From assembly GCF_024508665.1 (NCBI RefSeq), contig NZ_JANINP010000006.1, forward strand, positions 372,001 through 436,000: 64,000 nucleotides of DNA, written 5' to 3'. Every line of letters begins with the position of its first letter. The stretch's first letter is position 1. The translations under genes and the position numbers were made by a program. The DNA comes from Sphingomonas sp. GTDB lineage: Bacteria > Pseudomonadota > Alphaproteobacteria > Sphingomonadales > Sphingomonadaceae. This document shows, in pieces, positions 32,872-43,600 of this stretch. Under the pieces are notes generated by a model. It saw only the letters and a program-made list of their open reading frames with translations, made no database searches and was not told where the DNA came from.

Positions 32872-35478
32872 ATGGAAGCGGTACGCACCACCTGCGCCTA
32901 TTGCGGGGTCGGGTGCGGCATCGTCGCTCGGCGGACCGGCGAGCGCAGTGTAGAGATCGCCGGAGATCCTGATCATCCCGCCAATGCCGGAAGACTGTGC
33001 TCGAAGGGCACGCACCTCGGCGAGACGGTCGGGCTGGAAGGGCGCCTGCTCCATCCGATGATCGGGACCAAGCGCGTTGGCTGGGATCGCGCGCTCGATC
33101 TCGTCGCGCGGCGCTTCCGCGACACGATCGCGCGGCACGGGCCGAACAGCGTCGCCTTCTACGTCTCCGGCCAGTTGCTGACCGAGGACTATTACGTCGC
33201 CAACAAGCTGATGAAGGGGTTCATCGGCTCGGCCAATATCGACACCAATTCGCGATTGTGCATGTCGAGCGCGGTGGCGGGCCATGTCCGCGCGTTTGGC
33301 GAAGACGTGGTGCCGGCAAGCTATGCCGATCTCGACGCCGCCGATTTGATCGTGCTGGTCGGGTCGAACACCGCCTGGTGCCATCCGATCGTCTATCAGC
33401 GAATCATGGCGGCACGCGCCGCTAGCGGGACGAAGCTGGTGGTGATCGATCCGCGTCGTACCGAGACCGCCGCGGAAGCCGATCTCCATCTGGCGATCCG
33501 GCCGGGCAGCGACGTGGCGCTGATGAACGGGCTGCTCGCCTGGTGCCGCGACTCAGGGCTGATCGATCGCGACTATCTCGCCCGGCACGTCCGTGTGCCC
33601 GACGATTTCTGGGACAAGCTTGGAGAGGGGAACGACCTGTGGTCGGTGGCGCGGACGTGCGACGTTCCGGCCACCGACCTCAGGCGTTTCTACGAGCTGT
33701 TCGCTGCCAATCAGCGGACCGTGACCCTGTTCAGCCAAGGCGTAAACCAGTCGGTCAGCGGCACCGATCAGGTCAACGCGATCACCAACCTGCACCTCGC
33801 GACCGGCCGGATCGGCAAGCCCGGCGCCGCGCCCTTCTCGATCACGGGCCAGCCCAATGCGATGGGCGGGCGCGAAGTCGGCGGGCTCGCCTCGACGCTC
33901 GCCGCGCACATGGACTTCACGCCCGAAAACGTCGCGCGCGTCGGGCGATTCTGGGCGGCACCCAATATGGCGACCAAGCCCGGATTGAAGGCCGTGGACC
34001 TGTTCCGCAGTGTCGGCGAGGGGCGGATCAAGGCGATCTGGATCATGGCGACCAACCCGGCCGTTTCGATGCCCGATGCCGGGCAGGTCCGCGAGGCACT
34101 GGCCGGCTGTCCGTTCGTCGTGGTGTCGGACGTGATCGCCGATACCGATACGAGCCGCTTCGCCCATGTCCGGCTGCCGGCGACGGCCTGGGGCGAAAAG
34201 GACGGCACGGTGACCAATTCGGAGCGCTGCATCAGCCGCCAGCGCCCGATCTTCGCAGCCCCGGGCGAGGCGCGGCCCGATTGGTGGATCCTCAAGGAAG
34301 TCGGCCGCCGCATGGGTTGGCGATCGGCTTTCGCGTATGACCGCCCAGTCGATGTGTGGCGCGAGCATGTCCGGTTGAGCGCCTATCAGAACGACGGCGC
34401 ACGCCGCTTCCGCCTCGATCGCGCGACGCCGGGCAATGCCGACTATGAGAAGATGGCGCCATTCCGCTGGGGCGACGACGCCTTCGCCGACGGCGTCTAT
34501 CCGACCCCGGACGGGCGGGCGCGGCTGGTCACCGTCACCCAGCGGCCCGGCGAGCGGCAGCTCGAACGCTGGCCGATGATGCTCAATACGGGGCGGTATC
34601 GCGACCAATGGCATACGATGACACGCACCGGGCTCGCGCCCAGGCTGGCGCGCCATCGCGAGGAACCATTGGTCGAGATCCATCCGGACGATGCGGCGCG
34701 TTTGGACATCGCCGACGGCGCCCTGGCCCGCGTCTCGACGCCGCGTGGCGAGAGCCTTTATCGCGTTGCCGTGACCGACGCGCAGCGACCTGGCGAGCTG
34801 TTCGTCCCGATCCATTGGACCGATCGCGGATCGACCGGCGGACGCACCGGGCTGCTGCCGCGTCCGCTGGTCGATCCGCATTCGGGTCAGCCAGGCTTCA
34901 AGTCGACGCCGGCGGCGATCGCGCCGGTGGCGACCGAGTGGCGCGGCTTCCTGCTGATGCGTGGCGAGCCGGGCGCGATGCCTGACTGTCTGTGGGCGAC
35001 CCGCGTTGCGGTGCCGCAAGGGTCGCTGTGGGAATTGGCCGGGAATGGCGACGCCGCGGCGATCGAGCGGCTGTTGCCACCGGGCGATCGCATCGAAGCG
35101 TTCGACCCAGCCAAGGGATCGCGCCGCATCGCCGTCCTCCGCGACGGGCGGTTATCGGCTTTGTTGTTCGTCACGTCGCAAGGCGTGCTGCCGTCGCGCG
35201 ACTGGCTGATCGCACAATTGGCGGCGCCGGCGGTCGCGCCGACTTTGCTCGCGGGCCGCGCGCCGGGGCCGAGCGTCGATCGCGGTCCGATCGTCTGCGT
35301 CTGTTTCGATATCGGCGCGCGAACGATCACCGATGCTATCTGCCAGCTTGGCCTGGCGGATGTTGCCGCCGTCGGCGCGGCTCTGCGCGCGGGAACCAAT
35401 TGCGGCTCGTGCCGCCCGGCGATCGCCAGATTGATCGCCGAGCACGCCAATCAGGAGAGTGTCAATGCGGGCCGATGA
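32872..35478 (+). CDS. nasA: Assimilatory nitrate reductase catalytic subunit
   Basis: The 868-residue molybdoenzyme reduces nitrate to nitrite in the cytoplasm; there is no Tat signal. The N-terminal [4Fe-4S] motif is CAYCGVGCGI...GRLCSKG. The Mo-bis-MGD domains follow, with SNTAWCHPI and TGRIGKPGAAPFSITGQPNAMGGREVGGLA. A C-terminal BFD-like [2Fe-2S] domain (VCVCFDIG ... TNCGSCRP) matches the NasA type that takes electrons through an extra cluster. No separate electron-transfer subunit is encoded nearby. Confidence 0.97.
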   Translation: MEAVRTTCAYCGVGCGIVARRTGERSVEIAGDPDHPANAGRLCSKGTHLGETVGLEGRLLHPMIGTKRVGWDRALDLVARRFRDTIARHGPNSVAFYVSGQLLTEDYYVANKLMKGFIGSANIDTNSRLCMSSAVAGHVRAFGEDVVPASYADLDAADLIVLVGSNTAWCHPIVYQRIMAARAASGTKLVVIDPRRTETAAEADLHLAIRPGSDVALMNGLLAWCRDSGLIDRDYLARHVRVPDDFWDKLGEGNDLWSVARTCDVPATDLRRFYELFAANQRTVTLFSQGVNQSVSGTDQVNAITNLHLATGRIGKPGAAPFSITGQPNAMGGREVGGLASTLAAHMDFTPENVARVGRFWAAPNMATKPGLKAVDLFRSVGEGRIKAIWIMATNPAVSMPDAGQVREALAGCPFVVVSDVIADTDTSRFAHVRLPATAWGEKDGTVTNSERCISRQRPIFAAPGEARPDWWILKEVGRRMGWRSAFAYDRPVDVWREHVRLSAYQNDGARRFRLDRATPGNADYEKMAPFRWGDDAFADGVYPTPDGRARLVTVTQRPGERQLERWPMMLNTGRYRDQWHTMTRTGLAPRLARHREEPLVEIHPDDAARLDIADGALARVSTPRGESLYRVAVTDAQRPGELFVPIHWTDRGSTGGRTGLLPRPLVDPHSGQPGFKSTPAAIAPVATEWRGFLLMRGEPGAMPDCLWATRVAVPQGSLWELAGNGDAAAIERLLPPGDRIEAFDPAKGSRRIAVLRDGRLSALLFVTSQGVLPSRDWLIAQLAAPAVAPTLLAGRAPGPSVDRGPIVCVCFDIGARTITDAICQLGLADVAAVGAALRAGTNCGSCRPAIARLIAEHANQESVNAGR

Positions 35479-36253
35479 CTTTCCGCCGGGCAGCGTCTGG
35501 CTGGTCGGTGCCGGCCCCGGAGACCCCGATCTGCTGACGCGCAAGGCCGAAGCATTGTTGCGCTGCGCTTCAATAGTGTTCCACGATGCCTTGGTCGGGC
35601 CCGGCGTGCTGGCGCTCATTCCCGATCACGTCCGGCGGGTGCCCGTGGGCAAAAGATCGGGGCGCCACTCGCGAAGGCAGGAGGCGATCAACCATCTATT
35701 GATCGAGGCGGCCGTCGAAGGCGAGCGCGTCGTGCGCCTGAAGGGTGGTGACCCGGCACTATTCGCACGATCCGCAGAAGAAATGGCCGCCCTCTCTGCC
35801 GAGGGGATTGCCGTTCGGATATGTCCCGGCATCACCGCGGCAAGCGCGGCGGCGGCATCGGCGGGACTATCGCTATCGCTGCGCGGCAAGGCGCGCCGTG
35901 TCGAGTTCGTGACGGCGCATGCCGCGCCCGGCCGCCCGCTTGACCTCGATTGGACCCGGCTGGCCGATCCGCAGGCAACGATCGCTTTCTACATGGGACG
36001 CACCGCCGCCGCCGATATCAGCCGGAACCTGATCGCGGCCGGGCTCGCCGCCGCGACGCCGGTGATCGTGGCGTGCGATATCAGCCTTCCCGAGGAGACG
36101 AGACTGCAGACGCGGCTGGACCTGCTGCCGTTCGCGGTCGCCGCGATCGCCGAGGATCGTCCGACGCTGATCATCGTCGGCGAAGCTGTCGCGCCGCCGG
36201 GCATGGTAATGGCGCAGGCCGCTGCGACGAAAGCGGCCGACGCGCAAGGTTAG
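35465..36253 (+). CDS. cobA: Uroporphyrinogen-III C-methyltransferase (SUMT)
   Basis: The 262-residue product makes precorrin-2, the precursor of sirohaem needed by NirB. VWLVGAGPGDPDLLTRKAEALL, VPVGKRSGRHSRRQEAINHLL, RLKGGDPALFARSAEEM and CPGITAASAAAASAGLSL are the classical SUMT blocks. The CysG dehydrogenase/chelatase part is absent, so another enzyme must finish sirohaem. The ATG at 35465 follows AGGAG at seven bases and overlaps the nasA end by 14 bp. It is the last gene of the nitrate operon. Confidence 0.95.
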   Translation: MRADDFPPGSVWLVGAGPGDPDLLTRKAEALLRCASIVFHDALVGPGVLALIPDHVRRVPVGKRSGRHSRRQEAINHLLIEAAVEGERVVRLKGGDPALFARSAEEMAALSAEGIAVRICPGITAASAAAASAGLSLSLRGKARRVEFVTAHAAPGRPLDLDWTRLADPQATIAFYMGRTAAADISRNLIAAGLAAATPVIVACDISLPEETRLQTRLDLLPFAVAAIAEDRPTLIIVGEAVAPPGMVMAQAAATKAADAQG

Positions 36254-37233
36254 GCAGCTTTTGCCGTGCGGAGCACGCAGCGAAAGCCGATATGGCTGGT
36301 GGATGAGTCGATCGCCTGGGCGTGTCGCGCCGCCGGGCGGTAGCGCTGGCAATAATTGGCGGCACAGAGATGCGATCCGCCCTTCAGCACCTTGCGACCG
36401 ATCGGCACATGCGGCGTGGCCGGGTCGCGGCTGTCGCGCTCGCGGCCGCCGCGCGGATTGGCCGGGACGCAGCAGGCATCGCCGCGTTTCTTTTTCGAGA
36501 CCGTCGGAAGCGACCACCAATCGGCGGTCCATTCCCAGACATTGCCGATCATGTCGACCAGTCCATAGCCGTTGGGCGGGTAGGTGCCGACGGGCGACGT
36601 CCGCTCCCATCCGTCGAGCAACTGATTGGCGAAGGGGAAGGCGCCTTGCCAGTAATTGGCGAGCATTTTCCCCTCGGGCGCCAGTTCGTCGCCCCAGGCG
36701 AATTCGGCGCCGTCCAGTCCGCCACGCGCGGCATATTCCCACTCCGCCTCGGTCGGCAGGCTTTTGCCCGCCCAGTCGGCATAGGCCTTGGCGTCGCTAT
36801 AGGCGACGTGGACCACGGGGTGATCGGCCAGATCGTCGATCCCGCTGTCCGGCCCGAGCGGATGACGCCAGTCCGCGCCAAAACTGAAACGCCACCATTG
36901 CGAGAAATCCTGCAGATCGACTGGACCCGCGGTCCGCTCGAACAGCAGCGATCCGGGCTGCGCCATGTCGATCGGCATATCGGGATAATCCGCCGGATCG
37001 GGGGCGATCTCGGCCAGCGTTCGATGGCCGGTCGCCGCGACGAACCGCGCGAACTCGCGGTTCGTCACCGGCCCTTCATCGATCCAGAAGGGATCGACGC
37101 GCAAGGCCCGCACGGGCGCCTCTTCCGGATAGAAACGCAGCGATCCCATTGTGAAGACCCCGCCGTCCAGACGGCGCATGCCGGCGGTCGACGCGGTGCC
37201 TGCACCTGTCGTGACGGATGCCGGTATCACCAT
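36250..37233 (-). CDS. Formylglycine-generating enzyme (SUMF1) family protein
   Basis: The 327-residue product has the FGE-sulfatase fold: FTMGSLRFYPEEAPVRALRVDPFWIDEGPVTNREFARFV, SLPTEAEWEYAARGG, and WEWTADWW. The two copper-binding active-site cysteines of true FGE are both present (KGGSHLCAANYCQRYRPAAR, about residues 294-313), so it is probably a working aerobic sulfatase activator. No sulfatase lies in the window. The ATG at 37233 follows CAGGAG. It is convergent with cobA, and the two stops overlap by four bases. Confidence 0.9.
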   Translation of the reverse strand: MVIPASVTTGAGTASTAGMRRLDGGVFTMGSLRFYPEEAPVRALRVDPFWIDEGPVTNREFARFVAATGHRTLAEIAPDPADYPDMPIDMAQPGSLLFERTAGPVDLQDFSQWWRFSFGADWRHPLGPDSGIDDLADHPVVHVAYSDAKAYADWAGKSLPTEAEWEYAARGGLDGAEFAWGDELAPEGKMLANYWQGAFPFANQLLDGWERTSPVGTYPPNGYGLVDMIGNVWEWTADWWSLPTVSKKKRGDACCVPANPRGGRERDSRDPATPHVPIGRKVLKGGSHLCAANYCQRYRPAARHAQAIDSSTSHIGFRCVLRTAKAA

Positions 37234-37327
37234 CGCAACTGCTCCTGACCGACGGACCGCGTGCCGACGGATACCGGTTCGTACCCTTACCGTACGAACC
37301 AGCCAACAACGAGATGTCGTGAAATCA

Positions 37328-37404
<77 letters not shown>

Positions 37405-37471
37405 GAGCCGGGTGCGCCTAGCAAAGCATCGCCGCGCGCGCCAGCGATTCTATTGCGCGCTCATTTCGCGG

Positions 37472-37837
37472 CTATTTGGTGATCGTGACCGGCTGGAACT
37501 TGCCCAGGCCGCAGCGCGGTCCCGGACCGGCGCCGCCCGATTGCAGCACGGTAATCGTATCGACGGAGCACAATTGGTTGGTCGACACCGAATAGGCGAA
37601 CCTTTCCTCGAAGCCGAGGCCGGGGCAGGCGCTGGGCAAGGTGTTGCGCAGGATCTTGCGGTTGTTCATCTCGAAATCGATCACCTGGTCGCTGCGGACA
37701 TGCGTCTCGCGCACCTGGCTCAGATTGACGCAATCGACCGCCGGGCCGGCGGGAGTCGCGGGCGGGACTTCCTTGTCCTTCGCGCTCAACGGGGCGACGA
37801 TCGCGGCGGCGGCGAGGACGAACAGCAGCGGGCGCAT
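37472..37837 (-). CDS. Small secreted protein, DUF6491-like
   Basis: The 121-residue product has a signal peptide (about residues 1-19, [19 protein letters not shown]). A short domain with four cysteines ([37 protein letters not shown]) follows and probably forms two disulfides. The pattern [20 protein letters not shown] is common to small periplasmic proteins in sphingomonads grouped as DUF6491. The function is unknown. nth follows on the same strand 18 bp downstream of... its 5' neighbour being nth itself at 37856. Confidence 0.7.
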   Translation of the reverse strand: MRPLLFVLAAAAIVAPLSAKDKEVPPATPAGPAVDCVNLSQVRETHVRSDQVIDFEMNNRKILRNTLPSACPGLGFEERFAYSVSTNQLCSVDTITVLQSGGAGPGPRCGLGKFQPVTITK

Positions 37838-37855
37838 GGCTTTTCTAACTCCGTG

Positions 37856-38509
37856 TCAGGCGGCGCGCGATTTGGGCGCCGGCGTCTTGGGCTTGAACGC
37901 ACAAAGATCGGCAACGACGCAACGCCAGCATTCGGGCGTGCGCGCCTTGCATACATATCGGCCATGCAGGATTAACCAGTGATGAGCATGCAGCCGGAAC
38001 GGTTGCGGCACGACCTTTTCGAGCTTGAGCTCGACCGCAAGCGGCGTCTTGCCGCGCGCCAGCCCGGTGCGGTTGCCGACGCGAAAGATGTGGGTGTCGA
38101 CCGCGAAGGTCTCGGCGCCAAATGCCACGTTCATCACGACATTGGCGGTCTTGCGTCCTACGCCCGGCAGCTTCTCGAGTTCGTCGCGATCGTTCGGAAC
38201 TTCGCCGCCATGCTCGGCGATCAACTGCTCGGACAAGGCGATGACGTTCTTAGCCTTGGTGTTGAACAGGCCGATCGTCTTGATGTGCTCCTTGAGCTTC
38301 TCCTCGCCCAGCCGCACCATCTGCTCCGGAGTATGCACCTCCTGGAACAGCTTACGCGTCGCCTTGTTGACGCCGACATCGGTCGCCTGGGCCGACAGCA
38401 CGACCGCTACAAGCAATTGATAGGGATTGCCCGATTCGAGCTCGGTTTCCGGATGGGGGTTGTCTGCGGCGAGGCGGCTGAAGAACTCGACCACGTCGGC
38501 CTTGTTCAT
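37856..38509 (-). CDS. nth: Endonuclease III
   Basis: The 217-residue product is the base-excision-repair glycosylase/AP lyase for oxidised pyrimidines. VVLSAQATDVGVNKAT opens the helical domain. The helix-hairpin-helix LPGVGRKTANVVMN carries the catalytic lysine, and VDTHIFRVGNRTGL contains the catalytic aspartate. The C-terminal [4Fe-4S] loop is C-x6-C-x2-C-x5-C (CKARTPECWRCVVADLC). The start at 38509 lies 8 bp after the dapB stop, so the pair is co-transcribed. Confidence 0.97.
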   Translation of the reverse strand: MNKADVVEFFSRLAADNPHPETELESGNPYQLLVAVVLSAQATDVGVNKATRKLFQEVHTPEQMVRLGEEKLKEHIKTIGLFNTKAKNVIALSEQLIAEHGGEVPNDRDELEKLPGVGRKTANVVMNVAFGAETFAVDTHIFRVGNRTGLARGKTPLAVELKLEKVVPQPFRLHAHHWLILHGRYVCKARTPECWRCVVADLCAFKPKTPAPKSRAA

Positions 38510-38517
38510 TGCGCGCC

Positions 38518-39246
38518 TCAGAGCCCGAGGACTTCGGGCATCGTGTAGCGCCCGGCCGGCTGGCCGGCGAGCCACATGGCCGCGCGCACCGCGCCGCGCG
38601 CGAACATCTCGCGGCTCTCGGCGCGGTGGATCAACTCGAGCCGTTCTCCCGGTCCGGCGAAGATGACCTGGTGGTCGCCGGCGATCGATCCGCCGCGGAT
38701 CGACGAGAAGCCGATCGTGCCTTCGCTGCGGGCGCCGGTAAGCCCGGCGCGGTCGACGACCTTGAGGTCGGCGAGCTTGGCGCCGCGTCCGTCGGCCGCG
38801 GCATCGCCCAACAGCAAGGCGGTGCCCGACGGCGCGTCGACCTTGTGGCGGTGATGCGCCTCGACGATCTCGATATCCCATTCAGGCCCCAGCCGTGCCG
38901 CGGCATCCGCCACGATCCGCGCGAGCAAGGTGACGCCGAGCGAGGTGGTGCTGGTCTGCAGTACCGCGATCCGTGCCGCGGCATTGTCGATCAGGTCGTG
39001 ATGTGCCTGGCCCAAGCCGGTGGTCCCGACGACGATCGGCGTCCCCGCTTCGCATGCCGCCGCCAAATTGGCTTCGAGTGCCGAAGGCGCGGTGAAGTCG
39101 ACCAGTACGTCTGCGCTTTTCGCCAAGACCAGCGCATCGCCATCGGCATCGACGCCACCCGCCACGGTCGCGCCGAAATCGGCGGCGATCGCGGCGATCG
39201 CGCGGCCCATCCGGCCCTCGCTCCCCAAAATGCCTATCGCGGTCAT
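38518..39246 (-). CDS. dapB: 4-hydroxy-tetrahydrodipicolinate reductase
   Basis: The 242-residue product is the NAD(P)H-dependent reductase of the lysine/diaminopimelate pathway. The nucleotide-binding GILGSEGRMGRAIA is at the N-terminus, and the catalytic/substrate segment is EAHHRHKVDAPSGTALLLG (two histidines and lysine). VDFTAPSALEANL and GTTGL are further family markers. It overlaps the upstream protease gene by four bases (ATGA) and precedes nth. Confidence 0.97.
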   Translation of the reverse strand: MTAIGILGSEGRMGRAIAAIAADFGATVAGGVDADGDALVLAKSADVLVDFTAPSALEANLAAACEAGTPIVVGTTGLGQAHHDLIDNAAARIAVLQTSTTSLGVTLLARIVADAAARLGPEWDIEIVEAHHRHKVDAPSGTALLLGDAAADGRGAKLADLKVVDRAGLTGARSEGTIGFSSIRGGSIAGDHQVIFAGPGERLELIHRAESREMFARGAVRAAMWLAGQPAGRYTMPEVLGL

Positions 39247-40517
39247 GGCGCCCCCTTTGCACCAATCTCCGTCGGCGCGACAGGGGGTAAGGGGGCTTGA
39301 ATCCCGGGCAGTACGGGTGCCGTGCCCAATACCAGCGACCAGGGCTGGGGCAGGTAATCGACCGACATGTAGAAATAGAAGGCGCAGCTACCGTCGGGTC
39401 GATAGGTCGCGCCTTTGAGGATGCCGAGCGCCGTCGTTCCCGAAAATACCGGCGAGCCACTGTCACCGCCCTTGCAGGTCGGTCCTGATACCGTGACCCA
39501 GGTCGGCAGGCACGCTCCACCGCACAGATCGCCCGCCGGCGCGAAATCGGTCAGCTCGACCACCGCGCAGCTATAGCCCGTGCGCTCGCCGCGATGGCAG
39601 ACGAAGTCGCCCGCGCGCGTCTGGTCGCGCGTTCGCATCCCCGTGACTGGCCGCTCGATCATCTTCGCTGTGTCGGCGTAGAACAGGCCAGCGAGCGGTT
39701 CCGGCACCGTCCCGATCTGGACGTCGTGATAGCCCCATCCCCATTGCCCGACGAAGCTCAGCGGCACCTCGCTATGGTCGGGCGCGATGAAACTCATCTG
39801 GTCGAGGCAATGCGCCGCAGTGGCAACGCCGTAGCGCGTTCCATCGGTAACGACGAAGCCGCTGGTGCAGAGGTAACGCTTGCCGTCGTCGGGATTGTTC
39901 CCCTCGAGCCGCGCGCCGCCGACCGGCGGGCCGCCGAGATTGACGTCGACCTGGTCGACCACGCGGATGCTGACGGGTACGCCGGCGACCGCCTCGACCT
40001 TCTCGCGCCATTGCTCGACGCCGCTCTTCGCCTCGCCGCTGGTGATCAGCACAACCAACTCGCCGGTGCGCGGATCGAGCCCCATGGCGGGAGGGCGCGG
40101 GAACATCGCGCGGATCTGCGCCTGGTGCCAGGTCACTGCCCAGATCACCTTGTCGCGTGAGGCGAGCGCGCCGGTACGGAAGGTGATCGGCAGGGTCATG
40201 CCGCCGGCATTGATCGTCTCGCCCGGCACCGGATCGTCGCCGGTCAGATAGACGATGATGCGCAGCTCCGGGCGGTGCTGGATCGAGATGCCGGCGATCC
40301 GGTCGCGATATTTGGCCTCGATCGCGTCGGTCACCGGAATGCTGGCGTCGAGCGCGGCGAGGCGGCGGACGGCTTCGTCCTGGGGGACGGCGAACAGCCT
40401 GGCATATTCGGCGGCGTCGCGGGCCTGGGCTTCGGCCGGGGTTTCGACTGCCTGTGCCGTCGCCAAGCGGGGGGCGAACGCGAGGAGAAGCAGCAGGCCG
40501 GTCAGAAAGATACGCAT
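39243..40517 (-). CDS. Trypsin-fold serine protease, secreted
   Basis: The 424-residue product has a signal peptide (about residues 1-21). A roughly 170-residue N-terminal region resembles the alpha-lytic-protease pro-region in layout. The chymotrypsin-like domain follows: VATAAHCLD holds the catalytic His and CKGGDSGSPVF the catalytic Ser. Cysteines around both suggest disulfides. The acidic triad member is probably in the YADTAKMIE region, but I cannot fix it. It is probably exported as a zymogen. The stop overlaps the dapB start, an odd pairing for a secreted enzyme. Confidence 0.82.
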   Translation of the reverse strand: MRIFLTGLLLLLAFAPRLATAQAVETPAEAQARDAAEYARLFAVPQDEAVRRLAALDASIPVTDAIEAKYRDRIAGISIQHRPELRIIVYLTGDDPVPGETINAGGMTLPITFRTGALASRDKVIWAVTWHQAQIRAMFPRPPAMGLDPRTGELVVLITSGEAKSGVEQWREKVEAVAGVPVSIRVVDQVDVNLGGPPVGGARLEGNNPDDGKRYLCTSGFVVTDGTRYGVATAAHCLDQMSFIAPDHSEVPLSFVGQWGWGYHDVQIGTVPEPLAGLFYADTAKMIERPVTGMRTRDQTRAGDFVCHRGERTGYSCAVVELTDFAPAGDLCGGACLPTWVTVSGPTCKGGDSGSPVFSGTTALGILKGATYRPDGSCAFYFYMSVDYLPQPWSLVLGTAPVLPGIQAPLPPVAPTEIGAKGAP

Positions 40518-40542
40518 GCGACCGCCACTCTTACTCCGTCAT

Positions 40543-40650
40543 CCCAAGCTTGTCCCGGGATCCAACGCGCCTCACTTCCCGAACCACGAGCCTCTTGTCC
40601 AGCGCCTGCCTCCCATCGTCACCCCGGCACCGGTCGGGATAACGATTGGG
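40543..40650. repeat. Dispersed palindromic repeat remnant
   Basis: GTCATCCCAAGCTTGTCCCGGGATCC and, 70 bp on, CGTCACCCCGGCACCGGTCGGG resemble the CCGG-type dispersed repeats at 16317-16402. They fill the gap between the protease start and the end of the acyltransferase fusion gene. Confidence 0.5.
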
Positions 40651-40695
40651 AAGGGGAGGCCGCATCCCACTTCTCTTCTCTCGATATGGAGTGGA

Positions 40696-43600
40696 CTAGC
40701 CCCCCGCCGCTATCGCCCCCATCGTGACGTAATCGAGCTTGCCCGTTCCCAGCACCGGTAGGGCGTCGACCACCCGGATGTCGCGCGGGATCGCCAGCTC
40801 GGCGATGCCATTGGCCTTGCCCCAGGTCTGCAAGTCGGCCGCTTTCGCGCCCTTGGCCGTGGTGAACAGCACGAGCTGCTCACCCTTGCGCGGATCGGCC
40901 CTCGTCGCGACGGCGTGGTCGGCATCGGGCCACACCGCGCTCGCATAGCCCTCCACCGCCGGCAGCGAGACCATCTCCCCGCCGATCTTGGCGAAGCGTT
41001 TGGCGCGGCCGCGGATGGTGATGAAGCCCATTTCATCGATCGTCACGATGTCGCCAGTATCGTGCCAGCCTTCTTCCGGAGGTTGCAGCGCTCCCGGCTG
41101 ATCGGCCTTCATGTATCCGGCCATGATGTTGGGCCCGCGGATCGACAATTTGCCGCCTTCCCAGATACCCTCGACCGGTTCGACCTTGGCCTCGATCCCC
41201 GGCAACAACCGCCCAACGCTGCCCGCCTTGAAGTGCATGGGCGTGTTGACCGCGATCACCGGCGCCGCCTCGGTCGCGCCATAGCCTTCGAAGATGCGCA
41301 CGCCGAATTTCCCGGCCCACACCTTGCGCGTCTCGTCGCGCACGCGCTCGGCGCCGGCGAAGACGTAGCGGACCGAATAGAAGTCGTAACTGTGGCCCAT
41401 CCGCGCATAACCGGCCAGGAAGGTGTCGGTGCCGAACAGGATCGTCGCATTGGCGTCATAGGCCAGCGCCGGCACGATCCGGTAATGCAGCGGATTGGGG
41501 TAGAGCAATGTCCGGATCCCGCTCAGGATCGGCAGCAAGGTACCGCCGGTCAGCCCGAAGCTGTGGAATACCGGCAAGGCGTTGAGCACGAGGTCGGACG
41601 AATTGAAGTCGATCCGCGCCGACAATTGCTGACAGTTGGACAGCAGGTTGCGGTGCGTGAGCACAACGCCTTTGGGCAGCCCTTCCGACCCACTGGTGAA
41701 CAGGATCACCGCCGCGTCGTCGGGCGAGACGCGATGGCGGCGATGGAGACGACCGGCCCAGCGCGAGGCGATCAGCGCGCGCAGCTTGGCGACCGCGCCG
41801 AGGCTCTTCGCCACACCCTCGAGGTAGAGGAAAGTACGACCGTCCGCCTCCAGTCCCGCCACGATCGGCTCGAGCTTGCCCTGCGCGATGAAGGCACGCG
41901 CGGTGATGATCGTCTTCACTTCCGCCGCTTGGCACGCCGCCTTCAGGTTGGTGAGCCCGGCAGTGTAATTGAGCATCGCCGGCACGCGCCCGATCCGCTG
42001 CAGCGCGAAGAAGGTCGCGACCACCCCGGCGACATTGGGCAGCAGCACGCCGACCGCTTCGCCTTTCCGCGTCAGCGGATCGAACGCGCGGCCAAGCGCC
42101 ATGCTGCCGACCACCAGCTTCTTGTAAGTCAAAGGCTCGCGCTTGATGTCCTCGACGATCGGCGCGTGGCCGCCGTTCACGTCCTTCGCGTCCAGCAATG
42201 CCTGGAACAGCGTGCTGTCGGTCTCCGACGTTGCGAAGATCATATTGCTCATCTCATCATAGAGACGGCGCCCGGCGATCGCGCGACGGGCGCGCGCGGT
42301 CATCTCGCCCTTGATCTCGAACCGGCGCGGCGGGAGGACGGTGAGCGTGATCTTGGGAAAGGTCTTGAGCCGGACCTTGCCGCGCAATTTGGAGAAGGTC
42401 GAATATTGGGCGCCGTCGATCCTGACGGGAATGATCGGCGCGTCGGCCTTGTCGGCGACCATGCCAGGGCCGTCGAACACCTTCATCAGCGCGCCGGTGA
42501 CGGTGATCCGCCCCTCGGGGAAGATCACGAGGGTGTTTCCTTCCTTCACCGCCTTGACCATCGCCTTGGTCGACATCGGATTGGTCGGATCGACCGGAAA
42601 GGCGCGGAACAGCTTGAGCGCGGGCTTGATCCACCAGCTCGCCACTACCGCGCTGTGCACCGCGAACACCGGCTTGCCCGGCAGGAACACGGCGAGCAGC
42701 AGGCCGTCGAGCCAGGAGACGTGGTTGACCACGACGACGGCGCGCTCGCCGGGCCGCGGCATGTTCTCCTTGCCATGGACCTCGACGCGATAGGCGATCT
42801 CCAGCAACGTGCGGATCAGCCGTTTGATGACGGTCTCGGGCAGCAGCCAGCAGCTGACGAGCGCGACGATCAGGGTGGAGAAGCCCATCGTCGCGATCAC
42901 CGCGGAGATGGAGGCATCCAGCAACTGAGCCATGCCGATCACCACCGCCATCACCAGCACGATGACCAGCGAGTTGACGATATTGTTGGCGGCGATGATC
43001 CGCGATCGCTCGGCCACCGGACTGTTGGTCTGGAGCAAGGCGTAGAGCGGCACAATGAACATGCCGCCGGCGAAGGCTAGGCCGGCGAGGTCGATCAGGA
43101 TGCGCCAGCTGCCCGGCGCGGCCACGAAACGGGCGATATCGGCGCCGGGCGCGGTTACGACGAAACCGCGCGTCGCCGGCCACAAGTCGATCATGAATCC
43201 TGCCATCAATAGCGCGGCGAGGGGTACGTAGCGTGCCGACACCCTGCCCTTGAGCAGGCGGTTGACCGCCAGCGAGCCGATCGCGATCGAGATCGAAAAG
43301 ACCAGCAGGAAGAGGGTCACAACAGGTTTGCCCGCGCCGAGGCGGTTCGTGACCAGCGGTGCGAAGTCGTTCAGCAGCACCGCACCGACCGCGAAGAACC
43401 AGCTGATCCCCAGGATGCACAGCCAGGCATCGCGCCCATCACGCGCGCTCTTCAATACTTGCCACGTGCTCCTGAACACGTTGCGGTCGACCGGCACCAC
43501 ACCCGGCGGCGGCGGCGCGGGCGGGATGGCCAGGCTGGAGAGGAAGCCGAGTACGGCCATCCCGGTCGCGACCAGCCCGGCTTCCCACGGCGGAATGAAG

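Noticed and set aside
33553..35019. Minus-strand open frame opposite nasA
   Set aside because: nasA motifs cover the region continuously on the plus strand; the minus frame has no ribosome site or homology.
40915..43080. Plus-strand open frame of more than 2 kb opposite the acyltransferase fusion
   Set aside because: Composition (His, Arg, Asp, Gln) is typical of antisense frames in GC-rich genes, and the minus strand shows MFS, PlsC and ligase motifs throughout.
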